A stretch of DNA of 64,000 bases from Crocinitomicaceae bacterium (GCA_022447585.1 JAKVAR010000002.1:186001-250000); one strand, 5' to 3'. Shown: positions 37,414 through 47,459, counted from the first letter of the stretch. The notes: generated from the sequence alone by a model not told the origin. Numbers and translations: made by a program.

Positions 37414-38121
37414 ATGAAAAAGTTAGCTATCCTAGTTGGAGCGTTTTTGATTTCAACTACTACATTCGCTCAAAAAGCGACAATGGACAACCCGTTTTCT
37501 TTAGAGGGTTCTATGAATTTAAATACAGGTAACGGATTAGCTTGGCAGTCGCCAACAATCAGAGCGCGTTATTTCGTGAATGAAAACATCGCAGTGCGTG
37601 CGTCCCTGGGATTAGGTGACGGATTAGGTACTCCTCTATCTGAATCTTACACTTTTTCTGAGTTTAACAGTTCAGACAGTACATCAAACAGAACGGGTAC
37701 TTCAGAAATTAGAAGAATGGCTTGGAATGCACAAATCGGTGCGGAATACCATTTAAAAGGAACTGACCGTTTATCTCCATACTTCATGTTAGGAATTAAC
37801 TTTGGTGGAGGTTCTGAGACTGTGACGAACACAGATACTGATGGGACTGTCTTCGTTCCTGATTACTATTTAGAAACAACAGAGAAAATGTCAATGTTTG
37901 GTGTTGGATTAGGTGCAGGTTTAGATATTTACTTAATTGAAAACCTATATGTAGGTCTTGAATTAGGTTTAAACTTTGCTCAATACAGTTATAAAGATAT
38001 GACGACTACTGAAACAAGTGGTGGCAATAGTACATCTAACTTGTTCGATGATGATTACAAAAGATCATATTTAGGAACAGGTGCAGCTAATGCAGCAGTT
38101 CGTTTTGGATGGAGATTCTAA
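37414..38121 (+). CDS. Outer-membrane beta-barrel protein (OmpW/porin-like size)
   Basis: 235 residues from the ATG at 37414, which begins a signal peptide (MKKLAILVGAFLISTTTFAQ). The rest alternates polar and hydrophobic residues with Gly-rich turns, as in ~8-stranded barrels: LAWQSPTIRARYFVNENIAVRASLGLG, AWNAQIGAEYHL, LYVGLELGLNFAQYSY and a terminal VRFGWRF ending in Phe. Domains of this kind are labelled outer membrane beta-barrel (DUF6089/OMP_b-brl type). No transport specificity can be read. A strong terminator follows. Confidence 0.85.
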   Translation: MKKLAILVGAFLISTTTFAQKATMDNPFSLEGSMNLNTGNGLAWQSPTIRARYFVNENIAVRASLGLGDGLGTPLSESYTFSEFNSSDSTSNRTGTSEIRRMAWNAQIGAEYHLKGTDRLSPYFMLGINFGGGSETVTNTDTDGTVFVPDYYLETTEKMSMFGVGLGAGLDIYLIENLYVGLELGLNFAQYSYKDMTTTETSGGNSTSNLFDDDYKRSYLGTGAANAAVRFGWRF

Positions 38122-38137
38122 TCAAATCACATTGAAT

Positions 38138-38167
38138 AGAAGGGAGAAGTACTTCTCCCTTTTTTTA
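38138..38167 (+). terminator. Intrinsic terminator after the barrel gene
   Basis: AGGGAGAAGTACTTCTCCCT is a perfect 20-bp palindrome followed by T6. Confidence 0.9.
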
Positions 38168-38212
38168 TGCCAAAAAATTTACACCTTTGAGCAATTCCAT
38201 TTATTTCCGGAA

Positions 38213-38776
38213 ATGAAAGAAACAATTTACGATAAAGATATACCATCATACAATAAAGAAACGCTAAGAAATAATGATTTTGATGTTTGCAGATTTATTT
38301 CTTGTGACTTTGAGAATGCCGATTTTAGAGATGTTAATTTTTCCGAGTGTGAATTTATAGATTGTAATTTGAGCAATTCGAATCTGCTCAATACTGCTTT
38401 TAAAGATTGCAAATTTATCAACTGTAAATTATTGGGGCTTCGCTTTGAAGATTGTAACCCATTTCTATTGGTTTTAGACTTCGACTCTTGCATACTTAGT
38501 TTATCTTCTTTCTATAAATTAAACTTGAAAGGGACTTCATTTGCTAACTCAACTTTGAACGAAGTTGACTTCTCAGAAACAAACCTATCTAAGTCTATTT
38601 TCTTCAATTGCGACCTATCTCTTGCCATTTTCGATCAGTCTATTTTAATCGAATCTGATTTTAGAAATGCCCATGGATATGTGATTGATCCCGATAATAA
38701 TCAAATAAAAAAAGCTAAATTTTCGAAAGATGGAATTTCTGGATTATTAGCTAAATACCACATTTCAATTAGCTAA
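38213..38776 (+). CDS. Pentapeptide-repeat protein (Qnr/McbG-like)
   Basis: 187 residues from the ATG at 38213; the track start at 38081 overlaps the previous gene and its terminator. The body is a run of A(D/N)LXX-type pentapeptides, for example DFENADFRDVNFSECEFIDC and NLSNSNLLNTAFKDCKF, forming a right-handed quadrilateral beta-helix. A break occurs around ~90. The length and the C-terminal ISGLLAKYHISI fit the DNA-mimic Qnr/McbG-like subgroup, some of which protect gyrase from inhibitors; that function is inference. Confidence 0.85.
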   Translation: MKETIYDKDIPSYNKETLRNNDFDVCRFISCDFENADFRDVNFSECEFIDCNLSNSNLLNTAFKDCKFINCKLLGLRFEDCNPFLLVLDFDSCILSLSSFYKLNLKGTSFANSTLNEVDFSETNLSKSIFFNCDLSLAIFDQSILIESDFRNAHGYVIDPDNNQIKKAKFSKDGISGLLAKYHISIS

Positions 38777-38930
38777 ACGCTGGATGTTTTAGTGAGATAA
38801 ATTAATCCGCTAATTACCCTAATAAATTTGGATCAATTGCTAGGTAATAATTCGAATCGAAAATAGCATAGACAACAGTTCAAAAATAAATTGCTAGCAA
38901 GTAAAAACTACTTAGATTTAGAATACTATT

Positions 38931-39545
38931 TCAGAAATTTATCACTACTGATTCCGAACATAAGCGATATTCACCCACTGCACGAACGTTCCACATAGGA
39001 GTTGGAGTTATCATCGGAGCTATTAATAATTTAGACATTTGAATTAAAGAAGTAGATCCACTCATTGCTATTGTTCTTACAAATCGAGCACAATTTGTTC
39101 CGTTGACAACGAAAGGACCATAAGGTATAGTTCCATTTAACTGCATCGATTTAGCCATGTCATAAGCTTTATAAAAGTTAATCTTGTGTAAACCACCTCT
39201 TAGTAATCCAGATCCTTGACAAGCTGCATTTGAATTCAACTCACAAATCATTTCTTCTAGTTGCGGAATTCCATTTTCATAATTGATAATAGAATGTAAC
39301 ACCAAGTCTTTATCTGAAGATGCATCCCGAACTCTTCCTTTACCCTTCGGAGTTTGGTATCTTCCAAAATCAAAATAATGTGGTTTTCCAGTTTCCCCAT
39401 CAATTAATACAATTGCTGCATGGCCAACTTTATAATAGTTGTCATTACAAAAACCCAGAGAAGTCATTATCGGATCATACCAAGTATCGACTTTTCTAAC
39501 ATGCGTTTCTGGCCAAGCAATAATAAAAGCAAAACTTTGATTCAT
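38931..39545 (-). CDS. DUF6695-like protein with papain-like fold
   Basis: A 204-residue cytoplasmic protein. IAWPETHVRKVDTWYDPIM, YYKVGHAAIVLIDGETGKPHYFDFGRYQTPKGKGRVRD and GTNCARFVRTI match the DUF6695 group of Bacteroidota. The His in GHAAIVL and the Cys in NCARF sit as in NlpC/LRAT-type circularly permuted papain folds, so an amidase or transferase activity is plausible but unproven. It stands alone between a plus-strand gene and a lipid-kinase gene, both without obvious link. Confidence 0.65.
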   Translation of the reverse strand: MNQSFAFIIAWPETHVRKVDTWYDPIMTSLGFCNDNYYKVGHAAIVLIDGETGKPHYFDFGRYQTPKGKGRVRDASSDKDLVLHSIINYENGIPQLEEMICELNSNAACQGSGLLRGGLHKINFYKAYDMAKSMQLNGTIPYGPFVVNGTNCARFVRTIAMSGSTSLIQMSKLLIAPMITPTPMWNVRAVGEYRLCSESVVINF

Positions 39546-39612
39546 AAATTGTTTTTTTCAGTATTGGTCTGTTGAAATCAAATATCCTTACAATGATAAT
39601 ATGGATTTTAGT

Positions 39613-40506
39613 CTAGTGTAAGAAGTATAGTGCAGCAGGTAAGGCTTCAACTTTGATTGAGCTATTGGACAAAAACTCACCATCTGCCTGACTGTAAAGT
39701 GGTGTATGAATCGTTCTAATAGAAATTTCATTGGTTGTAAAATATTTAACCTCAGGATGATCGATTCTACATCCCACCTTCAGTTTATATAAGTTCTTCA
39801 CATAGTCCAGCAGTGTGACCTTTCCCATAAGAGTAACTGCAATTTTTCCAGAATCCAATTTGGCCTCTGGATGAATAACCAGACCATGACCAAAAGTAGT
39901 CCCATTACATGCTGCAACCAGCAAGCATTCTCCAAAATAATTAAACTCCCTAGACTTCAACTCCACAATAGGTCTCTTATAGAGAAGAAAACACCTTAAA
40001 ATGGCAATCGCATATGAAATCTTACCATCCAATTTCAATTTTTTACGTTGATTCTCCAGTATATTTACCACAAAACCATCAAATCCTCCACCAGCTATGT
40101 TGAGAGCGAAATGGTGTTTATCTTTTGCATTTACCTTTAAAATATCAATCTTACTGCTATTTTGGGACTCAATTAATTCTAGAAATCGCTCTGGTATAAA
40201 TTCGCCAAACATTCTTTGAAAGTCATTGCCAGTGCCATTCGGAATTATTCCCATAACTACACTAGAATTTTCAGAACTTAAAATCCCATTCAAGACTTCA
40301 TTACAAGTTCCGTCACCGCCAACAGCAACAATCAAATTGGCCCCATCATTAGCCCCGTTTAACGCTATTTGAATTGCATCTTTCGACTTAGTTGTGTAAA
40401 CCTTTTTACAATTCAACTTCTTGCTTGATATACATAAATCCAATGCTTCCCTAGCCCGTTTAGAAAGAAATTTAGAAGAATTTATAATAAATAAGACCTT
40501 AATCAT
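39613..40506 (-). CDS. Diacylglycerol-kinase-family lipid kinase
   Basis: A 297-residue member of the DAGK/YegS/sphingosine-kinase family. The nucleotide-binding motif VAVGGDGTCNEVLNG is at ~60-74 and IIPNGTGNDFQRMF at ~90-105. The C-terminal beta-sandwich holds GGGFDGFVV and SQADGEF. These enzymes phosphorylate membrane lipids such as diacylglycerol. The exact substrate is not predictable. It follows the CrtI-type gene on the same strand with a terminator between them. Confidence 0.9.
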   Translation of the reverse strand: MIKVLFIINSSKFLSKRAREALDLCISSKKLNCKKVYTTKSKDAIQIALNGANDGANLIVAVGGDGTCNEVLNGILSSENSSVVMGIIPNGTGNDFQRMFGEFIPERFLELIESQNSSKIDILKVNAKDKHHFALNIAGGGFDGFVVNILENQRKKLKLDGKISYAIAILRCFLLYKRPIVELKSREFNYFGECLLVAACNGTTFGHGLVIHPEAKLDSGKIAVTLMGKVTLLDYVKNLYKLKVGCRIDHPEVKYFTTNEISIRTIHTPLYSQADGEFLSNSSIKVEALPAALYFLH

Positions 40507-40587
40507 CTTAGCTTAGAAATACTGATTACTTTAGTTCTTCATTGATAAGTTGAAATATTATCAACCTACTTCAAGACGGGACAAAGC

Positions 40588-40630
40588 AATAATAAAAGAC
40601 CCTTCAAAATTAGAAGGCTTTTTATTATTC
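40588..40630 (-). terminator. Intrinsic terminator overlapping the oxidoreductase stop codon
   Basis: AATAATAAAA and TTTTATTATT flank a CCTTC / GAAGG stem; on the minus strand a T-rich tail follows. The stop codon of the upstream gene lies within the 5' arm. Confidence 0.75.
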
Positions 40631-42331
40631 TCTTTCTTGTTTCTTTTGTGCTGGTGTCATTTCGCATACCCAATTATTTAAATAAGGTAAGGTATATTGA
40701 GATTCGTCAAGTTGCTTATCATCAATTTTTCCGTCAATGTAATTCGCTAACACCTTATACGCCTTCTTATTTTCCTTCTGCAGAACTAACATGGTTGTAT
40801 TCATTGCCGCTCTAACCGCTACAGGGACACCTCCACCCAGTTCAGCCCAATGTCCGCTTAAATACAAATTTTTGACTGGCGTTTTATAATGAGCAACTTT
40901 CGCTTTCATATTTGCTTTACCTGGTCTCGCGCCCATCATAGTTCCACCACGATTACCTGTATACCTTTCGTGTGTTACCGGAGTGGCAATATCTAAGTAT
41001 TCTATTTTATCTTGTAATTCAATTCTAAGCTCCTTTTCGATTCTTCTAATCAAGGTGTCAGCTACCTCTTGTTTTAAATCCCTATATGCTTGACCCCTCA
41101 CCAGTTTTCCTGTTTCATCATATTCAACTTTCCAATTATCATATTGATCTATGAAGCCAGGAATAAAAACAGTTAATGTTCCTTTACCCACGGGTGCTAA
41201 ACTCTTATCTCTTGCTGAAGCCGCTAACATATGAATTCCGCTTGTTAAAGGGTCACCATCACCATGCTGTTTCCGTTTCAGAGTTGGATCTTGATTCGCT
41301 AGATAAATCATTTCTTCTCCAAAACCTAAACTTTCAGAAGTACAATTCAACCCAATGTTTAAAGTTACCGCAGATGCATATAATTCAGCATTTCGCAAAT
41401 TATTAATCATTTTAGAGCCAACAGTACCTTCGGGTAACATCCGTTCGTACAAAGTCTCAACATCACAAGCTGCAATAACATAATTTGCTTTCACCAAATA
41501 TTGTGCGCCACGATGGTCAAAATTCACTCCTGTAGTTACACCATTCTCAACATTTACATTCGTTACACGACATTTAAAACAAACGTCGTTTTTATATTCC
41601 TTAATAACATGCAATAACCATTCAGCATAGGTTTGACTTCCACCTTGGGGCGGAGTCTGAAAATCTTCTATATACGCCCAAGAAATAGGGATTAAACAAG
41701 AAAGTAAGTCACCCTCTGCGGCAAATAATTGAATCAACTTTGGTTCCGTAAAATATTTTGACAATCCTTTTTTGACTCCTTCATCCCCGTGATAGCTAAT
41801 ATGCGGAATAAATGGTAGTGCAAAATTCAACATTTTCATTCCACGTATTGCTTTTTCAAACAAATTCATGGTATCCATCGTACGGCTTATTTTGTTATAA
41901 TTTTCAAAAGATTTAGCAATGCGTTTAGCGTGCTTAAAGAATTTTCGAATGCCCTTCTCATCCTTTGGGAAATCTTGGATGAGTGTCTTCATAAAATCAT
42001 CGGGTGTATTCGTAATTAAATAATCAACATCACCTCCACGATATCTTCTAATTTTCTTTTGAATTTCAGCCTTTGGATAATCTGTTCCTATTGCCTTAAA
42101 AACTTGAGTAACGTACCCTTTTGGTCCACATTGATTTAACCAGTGAATAGCAGAGTCAAACCTAAAATCCTTTCGCCTAAAACCTGCGACGTATCCCCCT
42201 GGCCTAGCATCCATTTCTAACAAGCAAACACTCAATCCAAAACGGCTATACAAGGCGGCAGATGTAAGACCACTAATCCCTCCACCAATGATTACAACAT
42301 CATAATTGTCTTTTATTTGCAGCTTTTGCAT
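40625..42331 (-). CDS. CrtI/CrtISO/retinol-saturase-like FAD-dependent oxidoreductase
   Basis: A 568-residue flavoprotein. The N-terminal dinucleotide motif VVIIGGGISGLTSAALYSRF is at ~13-32, followed by LLEMDARPGGYVAGFRR and FDSAIHWLNQCGP. The C-terminus has GNRGGTMMGARPG and NLYLSGHWAELGGGVPVAVRAAM. This matches the phytoene desaturase/carotenoid isomerase/RetSat family. Neither a phytoene synthase nor other carotenoid genes lie nearby, so the substrate (carotenoid, retinoid or other polyene) is open. Length is in the RetSat/CrtISO range rather than CrtI (~490). Confidence 0.85.
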   Translation of the reverse strand: MQKLQIKDNYDVVIIGGGISGLTSAALYSRFGLSVCLLEMDARPGGYVAGFRRKDFRFDSAIHWLNQCGPKGYVTQVFKAIGTDYPKAEIQKKIRRYRGGDVDYLITNTPDDFMKTLIQDFPKDEKGIRKFFKHAKRIAKSFENYNKISRTMDTMNLFEKAIRGMKMLNFALPFIPHISYHGDEGVKKGLSKYFTEPKLIQLFAAEGDLLSCLIPISWAYIEDFQTPPQGGSQTYAEWLLHVIKEYKNDVCFKCRVTNVNVENGVTTGVNFDHRGAQYLVKANYVIAACDVETLYERMLPEGTVGSKMINNLRNAELYASAVTLNIGLNCTSESLGFGEEMIYLANQDPTLKRKQHGDGDPLTSGIHMLAASARDKSLAPVGKGTLTVFIPGFIDQYDNWKVEYDETGKLVRGQAYRDLKQEVADTLIRRIEKELRIELQDKIEYLDIATPVTHERYTGNRGGTMMGARPGKANMKAKVAHYKTPVKNLYLSGHWAELGGGVPVAVRAAMNTTMLVLQKENKKAYKVLANYIDGKIDDKQLDESQYTLPYLNNWVCEMTPAQKKQERE

Positions 42332-42408
42332 TTCAAAAAATTTAGTCGAAAGATAAGAAAAGCATTCCTCTAAAATAGAATGCTCAATACAATTATTTAT
42401 AAAAGCAA

Positions 42409-42439
42409 AGCGGCACCTATCTGGGATAGATGCCGCTTA
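42409..42439 (-). terminator. Hairpin terminator after recA
   Basis: AAGCGGCA / TGCCGCTT arms extend inward through CTATC / GATAG with one mismatch and a short loop. A T-rich stretch follows on the minus strand. Confidence 0.7.
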
Positions 42440-42453
42440 TCTACGATATGCAG

Positions 42454-43491
42454 TTAGTCTTGTTCCGCCAGGTCAACCTCTCCCTTTGGCGCAAGAGCCT
42501 CTTTAATTTTATGTTCTAATTCTTCCATCAATTCAGGATTATCCTTGATAATAGCCTTCACAGCATCTCTACCTTGACCTAATCGTGTTTCTCCATAAGA
42601 AAACCACGATCCACTTTTCTTAACGATGTTCATGTCTACACCTAAGTCAAGAATTTCACCTACTTTAGATATTCCAGCTCCATACATGATATCGAATTCT
42701 GCTTTTCTAAATGGTGGGGCTACTTTATTCTTCACAACTTTAACACGAGTTCGATTTCCAAGCACCTCGTCACCTTCTTTAATTTGACTTGATCTACGAA
42801 TATCAATTCTTACAGAAGAGTAAAACTTAAGTGCATTTCCACCTGTTGTCGTTTCCGGATTTCCGAACATTACACCTATTTTCTCTCTCAACTGATTAAT
42901 GAAAATACAACAACAATTCGCTTTATTAATCGAACCTGTCAATTTACGCAGTGCTTTAGACATCAAACGAGCCTGAAGTCCCATTTGGGAATCTCCCATT
43001 TCGCCTTCAATCTCTGCCTTTGGTGTCAAGGCAGCTACTGAATCAACAACTAATAAATCAATCGCACCAGAGCGAATTAAGTTATCTGCAATTTCCAAAG
43101 CTTGCTCCCCATGATCTGGCTGAGAGATAATTAAATTGTCAACATCTACACCAAGTTTTTCAGCATAAAACTGATCAAAAGCGTGCTCAGCATCAACAAT
43201 AGCAGCAATTCCACCTTGTTTCTGAACCTCAGCAATTGCATGAATTGCCAATGTTGTCTTACCCGAAGATTCTGGTCCGTAAACTTCGACAATTCTACCT
43301 TTTGGATATCCATTAACACCTAATGCCAAATCCAGCGTTAATGAACCTGAAGGGATCACATCAATTTGCTCAACAGGCTCATCTCCTAATTTCATAACAG
43401 TACCTTTTCCATAAGTCTTATCCAACTTATCCATTGTAGCCTGTAATGCCTTCAATTTCTCTGCGCTTACTTCTTTTGCTTTTCCTGACAT
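42454..43491 (-). CDS. recA: RecA recombinase
   Basis: A 345-residue RecA from the ATG at 43491 ([17 protein letters not shown]); the track extends 14 codons upstream without support. It shows the Walker [15 protein letters not shown] near residue 70, [35 protein letters not shown] and [26 protein letters not shown]. It forms ATP-dependent filaments on single-stranded DNA and drives recombinational repair. No LexA-type box is evident upstream. Confidence 0.98.
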   Translation of the reverse strand: MSGKAKEVSAEKLKALQATMDKLDKTYGKGTVMKLGDEPVEQIDVIPSGSLTLDLALGVNGYPKGRIVEVYGPESSGKTTLAIHAIAEVQKQGGIAAIVDAEHAFDQFYAEKLGVDVDNLIISQPDHGEQALEIADNLIRSGAIDLLVVDSVAALTPKAEIEGEMGDSQMGLQARLMSKALRKLTGSINKANCCCIFINQLREKIGVMFGNPETTTGGNALKFYSSVRIDIRRSSQIKEGDEVLGNRTRVKVVKNKVAPPFRKAEFDIMYGAGISKVGEILDLGVDMNIVKKSGSWFSYGETRLGQGRDAVKAIIKDNPELMEELEHKIKEALAPKGEVDLAEQD

Positions 43492-43602
43492 ATCGTTTTT
43501 TTGTTGTTTACGGGAGAGTTCTTTTATGAACATATCCGTTGGTTGTGTTTTAATTTCTACAAATATGGTTGATGAAGTTCGTAAAATATTTACGTCCTTA
43601 AA

Positions 43603-44067
43603 TTATGTATTGTAAACCTCTAATATTTCTCTTGTATGATCCTTCGTTTTTGGTTTCTCGATGATTGATAATATCTCGTGTGATTCATTTAGAATAAAAG
43701 TTGTTCTGTGAATACCATCGTAGACCTTACCCATAAATTTCTTTTCTCCCCAAACTCCATAGAGATTCAACAATTCCCTTTCTGTATCCGCTAATAACGT
43801 GAACGGCAAATCAAATTTTTCAATGAAACTCTGGTGTTTCTTTTCTGTATCCGCGCTTACACCAAGAATAACAATTCCTTGATCTTGTATTGTGGTATAG
43901 TTATCTCTAATATTACATGCTTGAGCTGTACATCCAGGAGTATTATCTTTTGGATAGAAATAGATTACAACTTTCTTCCCAACAAAGTCCTTTAAACTTA
44001 CCTCATTTCCATTTTGATCGACTGCCGTAAATTCAGGTGCCCTATCTCCTACTTTTAAGTGTTTCAT
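43603..44067 (-). CDS. bcp: Thioredoxin-dependent peroxiredoxin (BCP type)
   Basis: A 154-residue cytoplasmic peroxiredoxin that reduces hydroperoxides. The peroxidatic Cys46 and resolving Cys51 lie in FYPKDNTPGCTAQACNIRDNY, the pattern of atypical two-Cys BCP enzymes. LGVSADTEKKHQSFIEKFDLPFTLLAD follows. Length is normal. A consensus promoter is visible upstream, so it is likely transcribed independently of the aminopeptidase gene. Confidence 0.95.
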   Translation of the reverse strand: MKHLKVGDRAPEFTAVDQNGNEVSLKDFVGKKVVIYFYPKDNTPGCTAQACNIRDNYTTIQDQGIVILGVSADTEKKHQSFIEKFDLPFTLLADTERELLNLYGVWGEKKFMGKVYDGIHRTTFILNESHEILSIIEKPKTKDHTREILEVYNT

Positions 44068-44107
44068 TTTGATAAATTTTTAATCATTTTTTTGACGACT
44101 TATTAAT

Positions 44108-44137
44108 CAAAGATAGTTTCATTTTATAAAAAGACAA
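44108..44137 (-). promoter_or_regulatory. Candidate promoter of bcp
   Basis: On the minus strand TTG and TATCTTTG are separated by 19 bp, a full match to the Bacteroidota TTG-N19-TAnnTTTG pattern, 41 bp before the start codon. Confidence 0.55.
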
Positions 44138-44171
44138 GATTTTAATCAAAAAAACTATTTACTTATCACTG

Positions 44172-44206
44172 TAAAAACAAAAAACGCCCCGTAAAACAGA
44201 GCGTTC
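44172..44206 (-). terminator. Intrinsic terminator of the M1 peptidase gene
   Basis: On the minus strand AACGCTC pairs with GGGCGTT (one G-U) and is followed by TTTTGTTTTT. It lies ~22 bp beyond the stop. Confidence 0.75.
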
Positions 44207-44228
44207 ATCCATTATAGAATATTTGCAC

Positions 44229-46862
44229 CTATTTTTCAATACTCTTAGCGAAAACTTCATACTTAGCTTTCAATAATTTGTACGAATCTATTTCTTTTCT
44301 TGTTTTTGCCGCATAAGCTGCATCATCATTTTCCTCTTGCACCAGCAACTGAGCGTCCAACTTTTCTAATTTTGCATCTATATGTCCGACTACATAGTTA
44401 ATATTCTGTGGTAAGAACATCTGCGCATAGAATCCACCATTCTTAGAAAGATCATCATATGAAGCATGAGCCTTATCCAAAATTGCATCGTCTTGTCGCG
44501 TTACGAAAACCGTAAATGAATTCAATACACCTAATTTATCAAAACCTTGTACCGTAGTTCCAGTTAATGCATCATGTAAAAAATCAAACTTATTTTCATC
44601 AGCATACCCAGCATAAAGCTGCGCAATACCTGAAGCCATCTTAGAGGACTTCTCTTGCTCTAACGATTCAGCCAGCTGAATTGCTCTATGAGGATCAGCT
44701 TTTCCCAGATTTCTCAAAGCTGCCGAAACCACTGAATAAGAAGAATCAGATGAAATAATGGCCTCATAAATTTCACCCAGCTCATCAGTTTCTAAACGCT
44801 TAGAAATTGCATTTAATGCTGCTACTCTAACTGAAGAATTAGGGTCATTAGTCGCCATTTGCGTCATCATTTCAATTCCTTTCTCTTTCATTCCATCACG
44901 AAGTTTACCAGCCTTTCCTACAGCAAGAACACGAATATTCCAGAAAGGATCATTTAATCCATCTAAAATTAATTGCTGACCTTTAGCTGTTTTGTCCTTA
45001 GTACCTTTCATTAAACCCAGTTTTCTGGCAGCATAATTTTCTCCGTGATAATATTGATAGATATATTGATCCGTCGTTTTATCCTCTCTAATCTTGGCTA
45101 GCAACATATTTTGATCATCATAAAGAATACCTTTTAGCTCTCCATTGTAATCAAACTCAAATGTTTCATTGATTTCATCAATAACCACCTTGTGAATATG
45201 CTTCCCATCATTATCAAATATTGCGACCTGTATCGGTAACTTGAAAATTGGAAATTTAGATAAATCTTGCGTTTGCTCAACTGACAATATTAATTTATTA
45301 GTCGTTGTATCCACAGATTGTTTAAACACAAGCGTAGGATGTCCAGCTCCCAAATACCATTGGTTAAAGAACCAGTTTAAATCTTCACCACAAACCTCTT
45401 CAAATACCAAACGCAATTGATGGAATTCTGCGGCTTTAAATTTATGTTCTTCTAAATATTGATTAATTGCTAAGAAAAATGCTTCATCTCCAATGTAGTT
45501 TCTTAACATGTGTAAAATGCGCCCTCCTTTATTATATGAGTGTCCATCAAACATTTGTTCTTTCTCATCATAATCGAACCAAACTAACTCATGGTAACCC
45601 TGCATTTCTGCAGATTGGTAATAACCATCTGCCTCAATTTCTGCATTGTAGGCAGCTTCATCAATACCATATCTATGTTCATCCCATAAGTACTGAGAAT
45701 AATTCGCAAATGATTCATTCAATGTTAGGTTAGACCAAGATTCACAAGTAACTAGATCTCCAAACCAGTGATGAAATAACTCATGAGCAATTATAGATTG
45801 ATCTGTTCCATCTAACAACTCTCTTTTATTTTTATAAACATAATCACCAAAAATTACAGCTCCAGTATTTTCCATAGCTCCTGAAACGTAATCACGAACA
45901 ACAATCTGATGGTATTTATCCCAAGGATAATCAACACCTAACTTCTCGGAAAAGAAATCAATCATTGCTGGAGTTTCTCCGAAGATATCTTTCGCTGAAC
46001 CCTCCCATTCTGGCTCTACATAATAATTAACCTCCATTATGGATCCATCAGGCCTTGTGTAGGAATCTTGCACAATCTTGAATTCACCAATACCCAACAT
46101 AAACAAATATGGTGCATGAGGTAGATCCTGTTTCCAGTGATCCACACGTTTTCCTCCTTCAATTTCTTCACTTGAAATAAAGCGTCCATTAGAAAGCGTG
46201 GTGTATTTATTATCAACTGTAATGAAAATCTCTTGTGTTGTTTTTGCATTTGGCGAATCAATAGTTGGGAACCAAACCGAACTAGCTTCTGTTTCACCTT
46301 GCGTCCAAATTTGAGGCATCTTATTTTTATCCTCTCCTTTTGGGTTAATAAAATACAACCCTTTATCTGAAGTAATTGCCGCAGAACCACCGATTTCTCG
46401 TTCATCAGGGCATGCTATATAATCAATAATTACTGTGTATTCGTCACGTCTCGAGTATTTACGATCAAGAAATATTGTTAAGACATCCTCCTTGTAATCG
46501 AAATTCATACGTTTATTATTCAACTCTACGTAGTTAATAATCATTCCTTTTGCATCCAAAACTAACTCGTCAGAGTCGTAAAAGTGTGGTTTGGCAGTTA
46601 TTGTAGCTAAGCCATTCATTCTAGACTTACTCCAATCAAAATTAACTTCAAGCTTTGTATGAACTAAATCCGTGATAATAGTCTCAGTTTCCCGATAAAC
46701 TGGACGCTGGGTTGGGATTACATAATCCTTTTCCATGACTTCAACTTCCGTATGCATTTCTGTACCGCTTTCTTCCGCAACAGCAATTTCAGTTATTTCT
46801 GTTTTAGTTGTACCACACGAAACCAATGTTAAAATGGTCCATCCGAATACTATTTTCTTCAT
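44229..46862 (-). CDS. M1-family aminopeptidase lipoprotein
   Basis: An 877-residue zinc metallopeptidase with a lipoprotein signal (MKKIVFGWTILTLVSC). The substrate-binding GAMEN is at ~329, and the zinc site HELFHHWFGDLV with the distal Glu in LNESFANY is at ~361-385. After the catalytic part, residues ~620-790 look like HEAT-type helical repeats (IQLAESLEQEKSSKMASGIA region). It would trim N-terminal residues from peptides at the outer membrane or periplasm. It stands as a single gene. Confidence 0.95.
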   Translation of the reverse strand: MKKIVFGWTILTLVSCGTTKTEITEIAVAEESGTEMHTEVEVMEKDYVIPTQRPVYRETETIITDLVHTKLEVNFDWSKSRMNGLATITAKPHFYDSDELVLDAKGMIINYVELNNKRMNFDYKEDVLTIFLDRKYSRRDEYTVIIDYIACPDEREIGGSAAITSDKGLYFINPKGEDKNKMPQIWTQGETEASSVWFPTIDSPNAKTTQEIFITVDNKYTTLSNGRFISSEEIEGGKRVDHWKQDLPHAPYLFMLGIGEFKIVQDSYTRPDGSIMEVNYYVEPEWEGSAKDIFGETPAMIDFFSEKLGVDYPWDKYHQIVVRDYVSGAMENTGAVIFGDYVYKNKRELLDGTDQSIIAHELFHHWFGDLVTCESWSNLTLNESFANYSQYLWDEHRYGIDEAAYNAEIEADGYYQSAEMQGYHELVWFDYDEKEQMFDGHSYNKGGRILHMLRNYIGDEAFFLAINQYLEEHKFKAAEFHQLRLVFEEVCGEDLNWFFNQWYLGAGHPTLVFKQSVDTTTNKLILSVEQTQDLSKFPIFKLPIQVAIFDNDGKHIHKVVIDEINETFEFDYNGELKGILYDDQNMLLAKIREDKTTDQYIYQYYHGENYAARKLGLMKGTKDKTAKGQQLILDGLNDPFWNIRVLAVGKAGKLRDGMKEKGIEMMTQMATNDPNSSVRVAALNAISKRLETDELGEIYEAIISSDSSYSVVSAALRNLGKADPHRAIQLAESLEQEKSSKMASGIAQLYAGYADENKFDFLHDALTGTTVQGFDKLGVLNSFTVFVTRQDDAILDKAHASYDDLSKNGGFYAQMFLPQNINYVVGHIDAKLEKLDAQLLVQEENDDAAYAAKTRKEIDSYKLLKAKYEVFAKSIEK

Positions 46863-46970
46863 ATTATAAATATTAAATCAACACAAATCTGTCTAAATAA
46901 ATTGAATTGAGTACCGAATTCTACAGTATCGGAAATCTATTCTATTATTTTTGTATTAAATTGATGATAA

Positions 46971-47438
46971 ATGGCAAATCGAATTTGGAATATTGATGGG
47001 AATGAAACTGTTGCAAGCGAGGGAGCAGTGATCAAATGGGAAGACAGTCAATTCTTCACGGTATCGTATAACGGTAAATCATTCAATGGAGAAGTCCTTG
47101 AAGAAAAAACAGAAAGTAACTTTTTGAAACTGAAGTTAAATCACCGTGTTTTCGAAATTCGTAAAAAAGGCGAATTGGATGAGCTTATCTCTGCAATGGG
47201 ATTAGATGTTCCTAAAGTGCGTAAACTTAAAGAATTACAAGCGCCAATGCCAGGACGTATTGTAAACATTGCAGTAGAAATTGGACAAGAACTAAATGTT
47301 GGTGACGATATTCTTTCATTGGAAGCCATGAAAATGGAAAATGTGCTTAAAGCCGAAGGTATAGGAGTTGTAAAAGCTATCAATTTTTCTAATGATGATG
47401 TTGTTGAGAAGGGTGCTGTAATTATCGAATTCGAATAA
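46971..47438 (+). CDS. Biotin/lipoyl-attachment carrier protein
   Basis: A 155-residue protein. The C-terminal biotinyl domain (~88-155) starts LQAPMPGRIVNIAVEIG and contains the attachment motif LEAMKMEN with Lys121. The ~85-residue N-terminal part resembles that of the biotin carrier subunits of acyl-CoA carboxylases or decarboxylases in Bacteroidota. No carboxylase or biotin carboxylase gene lies in the window, so its partner is elsewhere. It is 21 bp upstream of the MBOAT gene and could share a transcript with it. Confidence 0.9.
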   Translation: MANRIWNIDGNETVASEGAVIKWEDSQFFTVSYNGKSFNGEVLEEKTESNFLKLKLNHRVFEIRKKGELDELISAMGLDVPKVRKLKELQAPMPGRIVNIAVEIGQELNVGDDILSLEAMKMENVLKAEGIGVVKAINFSNDDVVEKGAVIIEFE

Positions 47439-47459
47439 TTCAACACAATTAAATAGCCT

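Noticed and set aside
38081-38212. Upstream extension of the pentapeptide-repeat ORF
   Set aside because: It overlaps the barrel gene and a perfect terminator palindrome; the ATG at 38213 starts the family-like sequence.
38845-38865. TTCGAATC stretch resembling a tRNA T-loop
   Set aside because: No acceptor or anticodon stems could be built around it.
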